A program made the position numbers and the translations under genes. Source: Branchiostoma floridae (lineage: Eukaryota; Chordata; Leptocardii; Amphioxiformes; Branchiostomatidae). Taken from it: a stretch of 64,000 bases of DNA. Below the pieces are notes generated by a model. It ran no database searches and was not told the DNA's origin. It saw nothing but the letters and a program-made list of their open reading frames with translations. Shown piece by piece: positions 37,167 through 48,851 of this stretch; the stretch's first letter is position 1; each line of letters opens with the position of its first letter. The stretch is taken from positions 9,088,759-9,152,758 of the forward strand of contig NC_049992.1 in assembly GCF_000003815.2 (NCBI RefSeq). The letters are read 5' to 3'.

Positions 37167-37708
37167 AACGCATTTGCAATTTGTGCCATAGCAGTGTGAA
37201 CTACATCACTGTTGCTATAAACATCTTTGCATCTATCGTACCAGTACAAGCTCACATCGATCTGAAATTGCTAAACGACATAACAGTGTATAGGCCACCA
37301 TGCTTTTTATCGCATTCGTAGAATGAATGAATGAATAACTGAATAAATGATCATTGTGTCTTGCGACATTTATCAAGTCGCCCAGCCTACATAGGTTTAT
37401 AAAAGACCAAACAACATACGTATTACATAACGTGAAATAAAAGTCTTATGTGTTGTACAAAGGCATAGTATTCAGATTCTGAGCATAATATCATTACTGA
37501 CATCTAGAATTACTGACATCTAACATTACTGACATCTAACGTTATTTTGCGTGGGATAAGCCGAAGAGGGTGCCATGCCTTGCCCTTTGACCCACCACAA
37601 AGGTTACTTGATTTTCCCCTGAATCTAATAATAACCAAACATCTATAAAAGTCCTGACTCATTTGGGCAATAGGGGCTGGCAATATTCATCGGATTTTCT
37701 TCCTTTTT

Positions 37709-39236
37709 TTAGGCTGGAGGACACTGACAAATGAAGCTCTTCTTCCTCCAGCACTGATTACTGTCGTCCCACATGGGATCATGACTGGCTCTGGGGCCTG
37801 ACCAGTACTGACCACACAAAGAAAGCAAACATCCAAACAATCGGACTCTGTCTGGCTGGCCTGGATACCATCCCTGTTGGAAAAAAGAGAAGGTAGTTAT
37901 AATTGTACTTATATAAATCAACTTGTATTTATCTTTGTCTCTGTCAGCAGGGCTAGCCCTTTGTTGTAGCCACGGGGCTAGTTGAGCTGCCCTGGCTGTG
38001 CGTACTGACACGACCAATAATATGAATGCCATACCATTGCCCCTGGTTTACCATCATTTGGATAAATATCAATAACTTTTCAGGAGATTACATCGTTCGA
38101 CTTAATAGACTATTTATACACACACTATATGTGTTAGTCAAAATGAGTGCGTGCAAAATATTGAAGCACCAAATTGAGTGCGTTTGTAGGGAGGGTACAG
38201 GAAAACGAAATAACTGACATAAAGTTAAGGGCATAACTACATAATGATATCAGTGCCCACCCTTTTTTTAAAATCACTTTCATCATTTTCTAATCACCAT
38301 CTCTCTCCCCTTTCTCCCTGCCTTTATTTCCCTCTCTCTGTTTCTCCCTCTTCCTACTCCCCTGTCTCTCCTACGAGTAGTCTCCTCTATCCCTCTCTCA
38401 ATGGCAACTAGGCGTGTTAGCATACCTTGTATGGATAGCTGTCAACCCTCGACCCGTCCGCCCAAGANNNNNNNNNNNNNNNNNNNNNNNNNNNNNNNNN
38501 NNNNNNNNNNNNNNNNNNNNNNNNNNNNNNNNNNNNNNNNNNNNNNNNNNNNNNNNNNNNNNNNNNNAGTGATCATTGTGCCTCCTTCCGTTTTGACCAG
38601 GTTTCTCAGAGCGAGGTCCAGTTCTTCTGTATTCGGCATGGCCAGCATGGCTCCTTCCTTCTTACATGCCTCCATGGCGGCTCAATGGGACTTTCTTCCG
38701 CCTGACAACCGGATAAGAGCCCCGGCGACTAGTTTGTAGCCAGTTCCACAGCTGCCATCCTTTGGAGCTGATACAGCCGAAATGTCAGGTTTATGTAATC
38801 GTTTTTAATATACATCTTGCAGAAGACGGGCAAACAAATCACATTCTCTCGCCAGTATTAGCCTCTTTGGACTGTTTTGACGAAATTTCAAAATGACCCT
38901 GCACTTCCAAAATTGAATATTAGTGGGCTAAAAGGGCCACAGCTTGGACATTGAAAGCTATACCTGCCACTCAAAGGTCAAGACCGTATCATGTCCGGGA
39001 CAAGAAATACACGAAAAAACCCGCTATGGTAGAATATTCTCATTTATTATGCAAATGGCATGCGAAAGACCATAGCTTGTTCAGAACACGAGATGTCAAA
39101 CCCGGAGATTCTGCTGCAGTACCAAGAAAAGTCAGGGGGCCCAAAATCTAATCATTTGCTGTTTTTCGTTATAACCCACCAACACACCAAGTATAAAACC
39201 AGTCCTTCGAGCCGTTATTGAGTTATCTTGTTCACA

Positions 39237-39269
<33 letters not shown>

Positions 39270-42200
39270 CGGTTTTCCGGCACACCCATCTATATCTGTG
39301 TGAAAAAGGAAATTTAATTATGCCAACCCATTGATAACAACGAAATACTTGCAGAAAATAATTTGCAATGAAAAGAAGGAAATAAAAATATTTCTCATTA
39401 AAAAAGGCCGGATGTGCAGTCACAACTTGGTTTCTTCTATTTCATAATACAAGGGGCCTTCAAAAGGTAATACATTGTTTTTATAACAGGATCATTTTTT
39501 TTTTAAAAATTTTACACAAAGGTAAAGGCATTGAAAAAGATTGAAATACCTCTATTTGTTTTTCAAATTTTATGAGCAACTGAGTTGATTTCATGATGAT
39601 AATACCATTGGAACCTTGGGCCAAATTTCAACTCATTCGATGAAAATGGGCCTGTTATAAAACCAATGGCATTACATTTTGAAGGACCCTAGTATAAACA
39701 GTTTGTAGAAATCATACATATGCATGTTAATACTGCGCAAGACTAAACATACATATGCAAATACAAATACACGCCTATAACTTTCATATGTACACAATAG
39801 CAAACTAACCATGCTGACAGTTCTGTCCAGTCCATCCAGGTAAGCAGAGACATTTATATCCACCAACTTTGTTCACACAGTGTCCATGTTGACATGGTTT
39901 TCTGGCACACTCATTTACATCTGTGAAATAAAAGGCAAAAAATGTACAGAATTAGACTGACATTCAACCCGATGATAACACTAAATGGGCTTGGAGTAAC
40001 CGAAGAACTTCAGAATCTACATGTATAATAGAAAGTCTTCTAGAAGGAAGCAAAACATAAACTTTTCCAAAGAAAGGGACAGCTGTCTAACAAAATAACT
40101 ACACCATGTACCAGAAGGACCTCACCTTGCTGACAGTTCTGCCCAGTCCATCCAGGTGAGCATGTACAGGTGTATCCGCCATATTTGTTCACACAGCGTC
40201 CACGTCGACATGGTTTGCTCCAACACTCATTTATGTCTGTATGACGATGGAAATATAATGTTACTCATACAGCACATACATTTATATACAAATACACGCC
40301 TAAAGCAGAATCATTCTCCTAAAAAGGTACGATACATATAGAGACCGTCTACTTCAATCTTACTACACAAGGCAAATTCACCTCGTTGACAGTTCTGTCC
40401 AGTCCATCCGGCTGAGCAGGTACATTTGTATCCGCCATCTTTGTTCACACAGCGTCCATGTTGACATGGTTTGCTCCAACACTCATTTATGTCTGTGTGA
40501 TGATGAAGAAAGACTAGTGTTACATATACAGCACATACATTCATACACAAATACAAATACACGCCTAAAGCAGAATCATTCTCCTAAAAAAGGTACGATA
40601 CATATAGAGAGTTTCTACTTTAATCATAATACACAAGGCAAATTCACCTTGCTGACAGTTCTGTCCAGTCCATCCGGCTGAGCAGGTACATTTGTATCCG
40701 CCATCTTTGTTCTCACAACGGCCATGTACGCATGGATTTCTGGCACATTCATTTACATCTGTGAGATAAAAGGCAAAAAATGTACAGAATTAGACTGACA
40801 TTCAACCCGATGATAACACTAAATGGGCTTGGAGTAACCGAAGAACTTCAGAATCTACATGTATAATAAAAAGTCTTCTAGAAGGAAGCAAAACATACAC
40901 CTTTCCTAAGAAAGGGGCAGCTGTCAAACAAAATAACTACACCATGTACCAGAAGGACCTCACCTTGCTGACAGTTCTGCCCAGTCCATCCGGGTGAGCA
41001 TGTACAGGTGTATCCGCCATATTTGTTCACACAGCGTCCATGTTGACATGGTTTGCTCCAACACTCATTTATGTCTGTATGAAGATGAAAATATAATGTT
41101 ACTCATACAGCACATACATTTATATACAAATACACGCCTAAAGCAGAATCATTCTCCTAAAAAGGTACGATACATATAGAGAGTTTCTACTTTAATCATA
41201 ATACACAAGGTAAATTCACCTTGCTGACAGTTCTGTCCAGTCCACCCTGCTGAGCAGGTACATTTGTATCCGCCATATTTGTTCACGCAGCGTCCATGTT
41301 GACATGGTTTGCTCCAACACTCATTTATGTCTGTGTGATGATGGGGAAAGACTAGTGTTACATATACAGCACATACATTCATACACAAATACAAATACAC
41401 GCCTAAAGCAGAATCATTCTTCTAAAAAGGTACGATACATATAGAGAGGGTCTACTTCAATCATAATACACAAGGCAAATTCACCTTGCTGACAGTTCTG
41501 TCCGGTCCATCCGGCTGAGCAGGTACATTTGTATCCGCCATCTTTGTTCTCACAGCGTCCATGTTGACATGGGTTTCTGGCACACTCATCTATGTCTGTG
41601 TGATAATGTACCTGATAGTTATAGATATTCAATCCAATGTTAGCACTAAAATGCTTGGAGAAAGCAAATAACTTTTATGAGAAGTTTATTAAAGAGAGAA
41701 ACGAAGCATACAATTTTCCATATATACGAAAGTCAATCCTTCTAACAGAACACCCGAAGGACCTCACCTTGTTGACAGTTCTTCCCAGTCCATCCAGGTG
41801 AGCAGGTACATTTGTATCCACCATCTTTGTTCACACAGCGTCCATGTTGACATGGTTCGTAGGTGCATTCATCTATATCTGTGTTATCAAGGTCTCATAT
41901 AACGTCCTTGGTGTTATAAAGGACAAAATGTACCTAAATTGATCAAGGACGTTATTATAACGTCCTTGATTTGATTGATATTGAACCCGGTGATAACGTT
42001 AACACTAAAATGTTTGGAGAAACCGAATACCTTTTATAAAATGAATTAAAAAGAAACGTACAAACATAAAATGTTCACAAGAGAAAATCTAACAGAATAA
42101 CTACACCATGTGCCAAAGTAACAGAAGTATCTCACCTTGTTGACAGTTCTTTCCAGTCCATCCACGTGAGCAGGTACATTTGTATCCGCCATCTTTGTTC

Positions 42201-45200
42201 ACACAGCGTCCATTTTGACATGGGTTTCTGGCACACCCATCTATGTCTGTGTGATAAAGGGAGAAAATGTACATAATGTGATTGATATTCAACTCGATGA
42301 TAACACTAAATTGCTTCGAGAAACCGAATAAATTCAAGAAAGAAACGAATTCATACAATTTTCCAAAGAAAATGTCAACCTTTTAACAGAGTATCGGCAG
42401 CAGAATGAACTCACATTGCTGACAGTTCTGTCCAGTCCATCCAGGTGAGCAGGTACAGTTGTATCCGCCGTCTTTGTTCACACAGCGTCCATGTAGGCAT
42501 ATTTTGCTATTACACTCGTCTACATCTGTGTGGTGATGGGGAAAGAACATTATTCATACACTGTCAGTAAATCTAAAAATGATTAAAATTTCAACTTGTT
42601 GACTTCATGAAAAGAACTTACCTTGACAGTTCTGTCCCGTCCATCCAGGTGAGCAGGTACAATTGTATCCGCCATCTTTGTTCTCACAGTGTCCATGTAG
42701 GCATGGTTCTCCGCTGCACTCATTGACGTCTGTTTCGTCACGGATAAAAGTAAGGTAAGGAAATTTAGTAACTGTCAACCTTGGTAAAGGGTACTTACAT
42801 ATGTTGGGTATTCCAAGAAGCTTTTTGATTGGAAACAAAGGACAAAAATGTGAATATTTTGAAGATATATGTAAAGCTACTTGATTTAAATAGTGAGGAC
42901 ATGATATAGAAACAACTCACCCTGTTGACAGTTCTTACCAGTCCATCCGGGTGAGCAGGTACAGTTGTATCCGGCATCTTTGTTCACACAGCGTCCATGT
43001 TGACATGGCTTAGGGTTTCCATCGCACTCGTTGATATCTATGTAATGATAAAATGATGGGGAACTGATTACATGTAATTGCACACGTACAATATAAGTAT
43101 TAGATCAATCAATATGAAGTACACCTTGTTTCAATCGAACAAGACATATTACAATTGAAGTAAAAGTTGGAAGAAGAATGTTAGAAGAGCACACAAGAAC
43201 ATAAAGCTTATTTATGAAGAAGAACATGAAATACTATAAAGGGAACGGCCTCAAGAATGAAGAATAAAAATAATTAAAAAAAACAAGAAGAAGAAGATGG
43301 AAAAAGAAGAAGAAGAGGAACTTACCCTCTTGACAGTTCTGTCCAGTCCATCCAGGTGAGCAGGTACAGTTGTATCCGCCATCTTTGTTCACACAGCGTC
43401 CATGTTGACAAGGCTTGGGGTTTGCATCACACTCGTTGATATCTAATAGTATGTAATAATAGAATGATGCATCTGATTACATGCGACACATATTAAGGGT
43501 TAGATCAATCAATATGAAGTACACCTTGTTTCAATCGAACAAGACATATTACAATTGAAGTAAAAGTTGGAAGAAGAAGTAAACTTGGATGAAGAGTGAT
43601 AGAAGAGCACTCAAGATCATAAAGCTTGTTGCATGGAGAAGAACATGAAATGCTATGAAAGGAGCGGCTTAAGAATAAAAAAAAGCTATAAGAAGAAGAA
43701 GATGGAAAAAGAAGAAGAAGAAGAGGAATTTACCCTCTTGACAGTTCTGTCCAGTCCATCCAGGTGAGCAGGTACAGTTGTATCCGCCATCTTTGTTCAC
43801 ACAGCGTCCATGTTGACAAGGCTTGGGGTTTGCATCACACTCGTTGATATCTAATAGTATGTAATAATGTTTATTTGCAAAATAACAGAATGATGCATCT
43901 GATTACATGCGACACATAGCAATTATTAGATCAATGTGTAGCACACCTGGCTTCAATCGAGCAAGACAAATAACAACTAAAATGTGGAAGAAGGTTTTCG
44001 AAGAGCACACATGGACATGGTGCTTATTCTATGGAGAAGAACATGAAAAACTCGACAGGAAAGGCCTTAAAAACGTAACGACAACTCACCCTGTTGACAA
44101 TTCTTTCCAGTCCATCCCTGTGAGCAGGTACATTTGTATCCGCCATCTTGGTTCACGCAGTGTCCATGATGACAAGGGTTATTGATATACTCATTCAGGT
44201 CTGGGCAAATAAATAAACATAACGGCATAAGTTATTGTAGGCAATGAAAGAGAATATCAAAAATAGCTAACTATAGACAAACAATTCACTGGGTTAAAGC
44301 TAGGGTATCTAAATAAACTCAAACCCAGCGTTACTTACCCGTGGTTGACAGAAATGTTCCTGTTATTGGTAAAGCATCGGTGATGACACTGCTGTTCGTA
44401 TATGGCAGATAGGTTGGAGTCGAGTTGATGTCGACTACAAACTCGTCAAGTGCAGGGTTGTTTTCGTCATAGAATGTCGTCTCCCATGGGGTACTGGCTT
44501 CCAGGATCAACGTGCCATTTTGTTTCAGGTTTGAAACAAGCACCATCTACATACAAGACAATGGCACAACCGTAAGTAAGATAATGTGGCCTATCCACAT
44601 GCATCTTTAGTAGGAAAAGTCACATCATATGACTGGTGAGCAGCTACATACGTAACTATTGGTAAAATGAAATTAAAGACATTAATTGTACATTTAGGCT
44701 CAAACAAGCTAAGTACAGGTAGTACATGTAGCGATAAGGCACACAAGAAAATTGGTATCTTACTTCATCTACAGAGACTACTACATGCTAGTATGTGCAG
44801 GCTCATAGTAGCCTCGTGCAGACTCCGCCAAGCATTTTTNNNNNNNNNNNNNNNNNNNNNNNNNNNNNNNNNNNNNNNNNNNNNNNNNNNNNNNNNNNNN
44901 NNNNNNNNNNNNNNNNNNNNNNNNNNNNNNNNNNNNNNNNNNNNNNNNNNNNNNNNNNNNNNNNNNNNNNNNNNNNNNNNNNNNNNNNNNNNNNNNNNNN
45001 NNNNNNNNNNNNNNNNNNNNNNNNNNNNNNNNNNNNNNNNNNNNNNNNNNNNNNNNNNNNNNNNNNNNNNNNNNNNNNNNNNNNNNNNNNNNNNNNNNNN
45101 NNNNNNNNNNNNNNNNNNNNNNNNNNNNNNNNNNNNNNNNNNNNNNNNNNNNNNNNNNNNNNNNNNNNNNNNNNNNNNNNNNNNNNNNNNNNNNNNNNCC

Positions 45201-48200
45201 CCCCCCCAAAAAAAAAATTGATTTTGATAACTAGTACTGAAGCTGTCCTATGATCTACCAACCTGATGAAATTACAACCCTGACTCGGGCTAGTATTGCT
45301 TAGATTGCCTTTATGCTTACCTTCAAACCGGGTGTGATATAAGTTGCCAGGATGCCAGCGATGACCACTGCCGCTACAAGCAGAAGTCCACAACCCATTG
45401 CAAGCCTAAAGCCTCTGCTAGATTTCCAATTGCTCCACATCTCCACGAAACGTCCTGAAATGAAACAGGACTGATGGAAAATGCATCGAAGACAAATATC
45501 TATAAGCATTGAACAACGACAACAAAACAACGACGATAATATGCGTTGTGCTCTTTTAACTTGATATTGATAGTATTTGGCCAACAACACTCCTTGTCTT
45601 CATTGCAACAGCCCAAACAATTTTTGACCACATGCCTTAAAACAGTTCATTACTTTGAAGTTGCCCAAGAACTAAAAGCTACACGTACCTCTGCTTGTAT
45701 ATAAATTTATATACATACATGAACTTGATCTCTAGTCTGCACACGAGGCATTTGACTGATTGCAGCCTCTCGCATTGGGAAGTCTTCGTGTCCTAAACTT
45801 TGCTAGTTTCCATGTTTTTGATCTCAACATGCAAACATAGCCTACAAATACGTTTTGCCTGTTGAAATAGGTATAGGGGGTTTGAGCAGAAAGATAGGTA
45901 TAGATATTTTGTTAGCCAAAATTTCCAGACTTCTATTTGGGGTTTTAGAACACGAATCATGTTCGATCTGACTTGATCCCTAAGACAGAAATTTTGATCT
46001 TACAATCATTAAGTGGGTGATATAAAAGATTTGGATTTTCAGTCAAATTTAGGACCAATCTAAATATGGTATTTGTTTTTTTGTCCACCAAGCACCCTAT
46101 CTAAATCAACGAACTAGGCATATTTCAGAAAACATTGAGACAAAACTGTGCAGCACACGTACACGGTATGATTTGACGTATACGCACTGCCAGTTTTCAT
46201 TTAATCTCGACGAGGCACGTCCAAGGGTCTGCTTTTCCAACTATCATGAACCGTTGGAAGATGTTCCAGTTAGGGACCTGACATTATTTACTGGGGGGGG
46301 GGGGGCTGGTGCAACATAATGTTGTATATGTTGAGCTTGCAATTTTAAGACTTAAACTAACTTAATTCAGCCAGTTTTACAGCAAGGTACATCAGGCTGC
46401 AATGTTGGTTTAGTATATCCATGTATGTATGTAATCCCATGTATAGTATGAATAAACATACTGTCTCTACCTACTATTACAATTTAGTTTTCTTACTGGT
46501 GCCACTTTTGTTAGATCCTTACAGACATTTGCTTTTAAGAATATACAACAGCATTGCAGAAATCCAAATAAACCAGAAAACAAGGAGAACCAATATTAAT
46601 CTGCTATATATATAGTACATATTCTGTTATTTTTCTGAATGTTTGGATGATGAAACTTCAAATACTTCCCATCAGTTCCAGTTGAAAATAGAAACAAATC
46701 TTGAAAATGTAGTAACAGCATTTGGTTTGTGGCATGGATTGTTTGTTTTGCAGGAAATGCGCTTCAAATGTAATCTCCAAGTAACATCCATTGGCATAAT
46801 ACCGGTCGGTTTACTGCAATTTCTCAAGCAAAGGCCAATGCTAATTTGGCAAATGATCAACGCATCATTTTCTCCAGTTACATGTTGCTGTTACAGAGTA
46901 CCTTTGCCACTTTTTCTGTGTAAATTATTTTGTCTCTCTGGTCCTGCTAAAAACATAATATCGTAATTGGAACACACCGCGGAATTGCACGGAGAACGGG
47001 CGCGTGGTTGGAAGGGGGTGCAATATACCGGTCGAACGAAACACGGCACAATTAACTGCCGCTATGTACCTTTATACATCCTCTGTTGTTCCTTTCTTTC
47101 CTGTTAGTAGTTGCACAAAACAAAAATCTGCATGAGCATACAAAAAGTCATGAGAAAATGGGCGTATACTGACAAGAATTTTCATTTAATTTTGGTCCGT
47201 CACAACCACTATGACGTAAAACTTTACTGCTGGCCGTAGCATTAAAAATGGCGGGAAAATGGCGGCGTACGTTCAATTTGACCCATTCAGCCGTAGATCC
47301 GGGCGATAATGCAACGGTTCCTCACACTTTTACACGAGTTGTAGGTCACCAACAGAAATTCAAGATTGCTGTTGAATCATGCTCGTCTTGTGCCGTGAGC
47401 ACATGTAATTATGATCTACAAATCTGGCGATGAACGTGACAGTGTGTTTGTCCCACGACGAGCTCGCCTGCCCCGAAAATGACCTGAAAACTTTTGGCCT
47501 TGTTGTCTTCGAATGCATTGTTATCGATGCTTTGTAAATGATGTATTGGACACCTAGATGTCTGAAGTGTGCATATCTCAGAAATAACTATTGTTGCATG
47601 TGTAGATCTCTTTAAGTTACACTATTTTTAATCGACCGGTATAAGGCTTATGACCGGTATTATGCCAATGCATGTTACATCCTACGGTAGCATAAGATAG
47701 TATCAAAAGCTGCCAGAGGAATGAAGCCGGCCTAGGAATGTGTTTGGCTACCGGGGCAAATGTACACATCTTGGCTGACTACACTCCTTGGCCAGTTTAG
47801 TACTATCCTATGCCATCGTAGGATCTGCTTGGAGATTATTCAAGATGTTGTACTAAATGTTGTAACGTACCTTTAGCCCAGTATGCAAAGCTGACTTCCT
47901 CGGGCTCTTTGTACCGGTAAACATCCTCTGGTTTGACATTGTCGTGAGAGCAGGACTCCTCCTCACACGCCTGCTTTACTTCATGGGGCTCTTTGTACCG
48001 GTAAACATCCTCTGGTTTGTCGTAGTCGTGGGAGCAACCCTCCTCGTACCCCTTGTTGACTTGGTTGGGCTCTCGGTACCCGTATGCATCTCCCGATTCA
48101 TACTCTTCCGAACACATAACTACGTGGTCCCCCACGTGAATGTACCGATGCCTAGCCACAGCGGGTTGCTTGCCGGGGTGGATACCAGGAGGGCCCGTCT

Positions 48201-48372
48201 CTTTCCCGATGATTGTGTGGTCGTAGGCATGCTTCCCACGATTGGCAGCCTTGCTTCGGATTTTAAAATCTTCTTTAGTGGTAGAGGCAGATACCTTTTC
48301 TTTTACGTCATGAGAAGTTTCCCCTACTGTATGCCCTCCTTCTGATGATGGCGTTGTTTTGGTTGTCGCCAT
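37709..48372 (-). CDS. Type II membrane EGF-repeat C-type lectin (gene D)
   Basis: The cytoplasmic exon is 47871-48380 (ATG at 48370-48372 after acceptor 48381-48382; ~167 aa with three YxxP-containing repeats). A membrane exon follows at 45321-45454 ([16 protein letters not shown], then ~22 hydrophobic residues), then a stalk exon at 44339-44546 with N-glycosylation sites. Fifteen single-EGF exons follow (39810-44200). The CTLD is encoded by 38568-38767, a piece ending at 38426 (joined across an assembly gap) and the last exon 37709-37873 (stop TAA). No signal peptide precedes the cytoplasmic region, so the topology is type II. The CTLD has GQPD, the galactose-type signature, and WDDSNQC. 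An in-frame TGA at 38682-38684 replaces the usual Trp of the CTLD helix region, so the copy may be broken or the base wrong. Full length would be near 970 aa. Neighbour gene E has the same plan. Confidence 0.75.
38280..38400. repeat. CT-rich polypyrimidine tract
   Basis: About 120 bp of C and T with few interruptions lie in the last intron of gene D. No gene is seen in it. Confidence 0.7.
38468..38567. other. Assembly gap (100 N) inside gene D lectin domain
   Basis: The gap removes the middle of the CTLD and at least one exon border. The length of 100 may be a placeholder. Confidence 0.99.
39239..39295 (-). pseudogene. Relic EGF exon consumed by a CA repeat
   Basis: Downstream of EGF15 an acceptor and the start of an EGF exon are intact (ACAG, then DIDGCAGKP). 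The rest is replaced by (CA)n on the plus strand (39239-39268). This reads VCVCVC and then a stop. No donor or EGF core follows, so it is a dead sixteenth EGF exon of gene D. Confidence 0.65.
39960..41640. repeat. 838-bp tandem duplication of three EGF exons in gene D
   Basis: Sequence from about 39960 recurs from about 40798 with very few changes, introns included. The block carries exons 40126-40236, 40382-40492 and 40648-40758, matched by 40964-41074, 41220-41330 and 41485-41595. A diverged version is seen in gene E near 57420-57974. Confidence 0.75.
41942..41970. repeat. Near-perfect palindrome in EGF intron
   Basis: ATCAAGGACGTTAT and its inverse are separated by one T. Related ATAACGTCCTTG words lie at 41897 and at 29886. 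It lies in the gene D intron between exons 42136-42246 and 41768-41878. Confidence 0.55.
44339..44546 (-). other. Extracellular stalk exon of gene D
   Basis: The 208-nt exon joins the membrane exon in phase 0 and the first EGF exon in phase 1. It encodes ~69 residues ([26 protein letters not shown]) with possible N-glycosylation at NGT, NST and NSS. I recognise no domain. The paralogous exon of gene E is 62402-62606 with about 85 percent similarity by eye. Confidence 0.78.
44840..45198. other. Assembly gap (359 N) in gene D intron
   Basis: The gap lies between membrane and stalk exons. The matching intron of gene E (62607-63103) holds no exon, so probably nothing coding is lost. Confidence 0.95.
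45321..45454 (-). other. Transmembrane exon of gene D
   Basis: The 134-nt exon (phase 1 to 0) reads [21 protein letters not shown] followed by a hydrophobic helix ([17 protein letters not shown]). Basic residues on the N-terminal side fit a type II orientation. Its paralogue in gene E is 63104-63237. Confidence 0.82.
46782..47677. mobile_element. 0.9-kb non-autonomous DNA transposon
   Basis: TAACATCCATTGGCATAATA with ACCGGTC at the left is matched, inverted, by ACCGGTATTATGCCAATG with CATGTTA at the right. The ACCGGT word recurs inside. No transposase is visible. The 61-codon open frame at 47248-47433 is unconvincing. It lies in an intron of gene D. Confidence 0.6.
47680..47837. mobile_element. 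TIR element in first intron of gene D
   Basis: TCCTACGGTAGCATAAGATA at the left and the inverted match ending in GTAGGATCTGCTTGGAGATT at the right mark a shorter member of the same family. Confidence 0.55.
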
Positions 48373-48380
48373 CCCCGTGT
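47871..48380 (-). other. Cytoplasmic exon of gene D with tyrosine repeats
   Basis: This exon carries a few bases of 5' UTR, the start codon and ~167 hydrophilic residues. Its C-terminal half has three ~28-aa repeats (DNA period 84 and 81 at 47902, 47986 and 48067) with [22 protein letters not shown] and AYGYREP, each next to CSHD and acidic residues. pY-x-x-P is a known Crk-type SH2 target, so a signalling tail is plausible. It ends in phase 1 at donor 47869-47870. Confidence 0.72.
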
Positions 48381-48611
48381 CTGACAAATCAAACAGCGGC
48401 CGTCATTATTATACTTCTTTAATTTTGTATCTACCCACATATTGGATATCATAACAACCCATCTAGCTATGCTGTTTATACGCACTAACACACACTTCGA
48501 AAAAGCCCTTATGGTGAAGTCTTATCTATTCATTTATGAATCTTTAGTATGATCCCTTCAAGATAGTAATTGATTTCCATCTTTTGTTGATCAGTTTGTT
48601 ATGTTATTTTA

Positions 48612-48851
48612 GGCCCCCTTTCCACTAGACGGCGATCACGCTGCGCTCTCACTGCGACCTAAATAGGATGTCTAACATTCGCTGTCACACTGGGTATATC
48701 ATACAAAACGTATAAGTGGGACTGAGAAGACAGCAAAACACAGAAAGTGTAAAAAGATTCGTTTCTTTTCTGTACAATTCGTGGAGGGATACGTCAAATT
48801 TTAGGTCGCAGCGACAGCGCGGCGAGAGCACCGTCCTAGTGGAAAGGGGGT
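48612..48851. mobile_element. 240-bp MITE upstream of gene D
   Basis: GCCCCCTTTCCACTAGACGG at the left pairs with CCGTCCTAGTGGAAAGGGGG at the right. The inverted match continues into CACTGCGACCTAAA-like sequence for about 50 bp per arm. Confidence 0.7.

Larger units (their letters stand above)
37709..38767 (-). other. C-type lectin domain of gene D, with TGA and gap
   Basis: Exon a (from 38767 into the gap) reads [23 protein letters not shown], then TGA, then [17 protein letters not shown]. The frame and flanks show that the stop sits where CTLDs have Trp. After the gap comes [13 protein letters not shown] (donor at 38424-38425). The last exon 37709-37873 gives [23 protein letters not shown] and FICQCPPA then TAA. 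The fold is clearly a CTLD with QPD. It is only distantly like the CTLDs of E and F. Confidence 0.75.
39810..44200 (-). repeat. Fifteen EGF exons of gene D
   Basis: Exons in coding order: 44090-44200, 43734-43850, 43326-43442, 42921-43037, 42622-42729, 42415-42525, 42136-42246, 41768-41878, 41485-41595, 41220-41330, 40964-41074, 40648-40758, 40382-40492, 40126-40236 and 39810-39920. Each is one EGF module in phase 1-1, C-x4-C-x4-C-x8-C-x-C-x8-C (exons 2-4 have two extra residues), mostly preceded by the calcium-binding DxNE/Dx[14 protein letters not shown] fits the Asx-hydroxylation consensus. EGF1 has Tyr for its first Cys (NEYINNPC). EGF6 ends in T instead of G, which makes the first residue of EGF7 Tyr, and EGF7 reads IDGC for IDEC, so its calcium site is damaged. 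Confidence 0.88.

Noticed and set aside
47248-47433. 61-codon open frame starting with ATGGCGGG
   Set aside because: It lies inside a TIR transposon with no similarity to a protein that I know.
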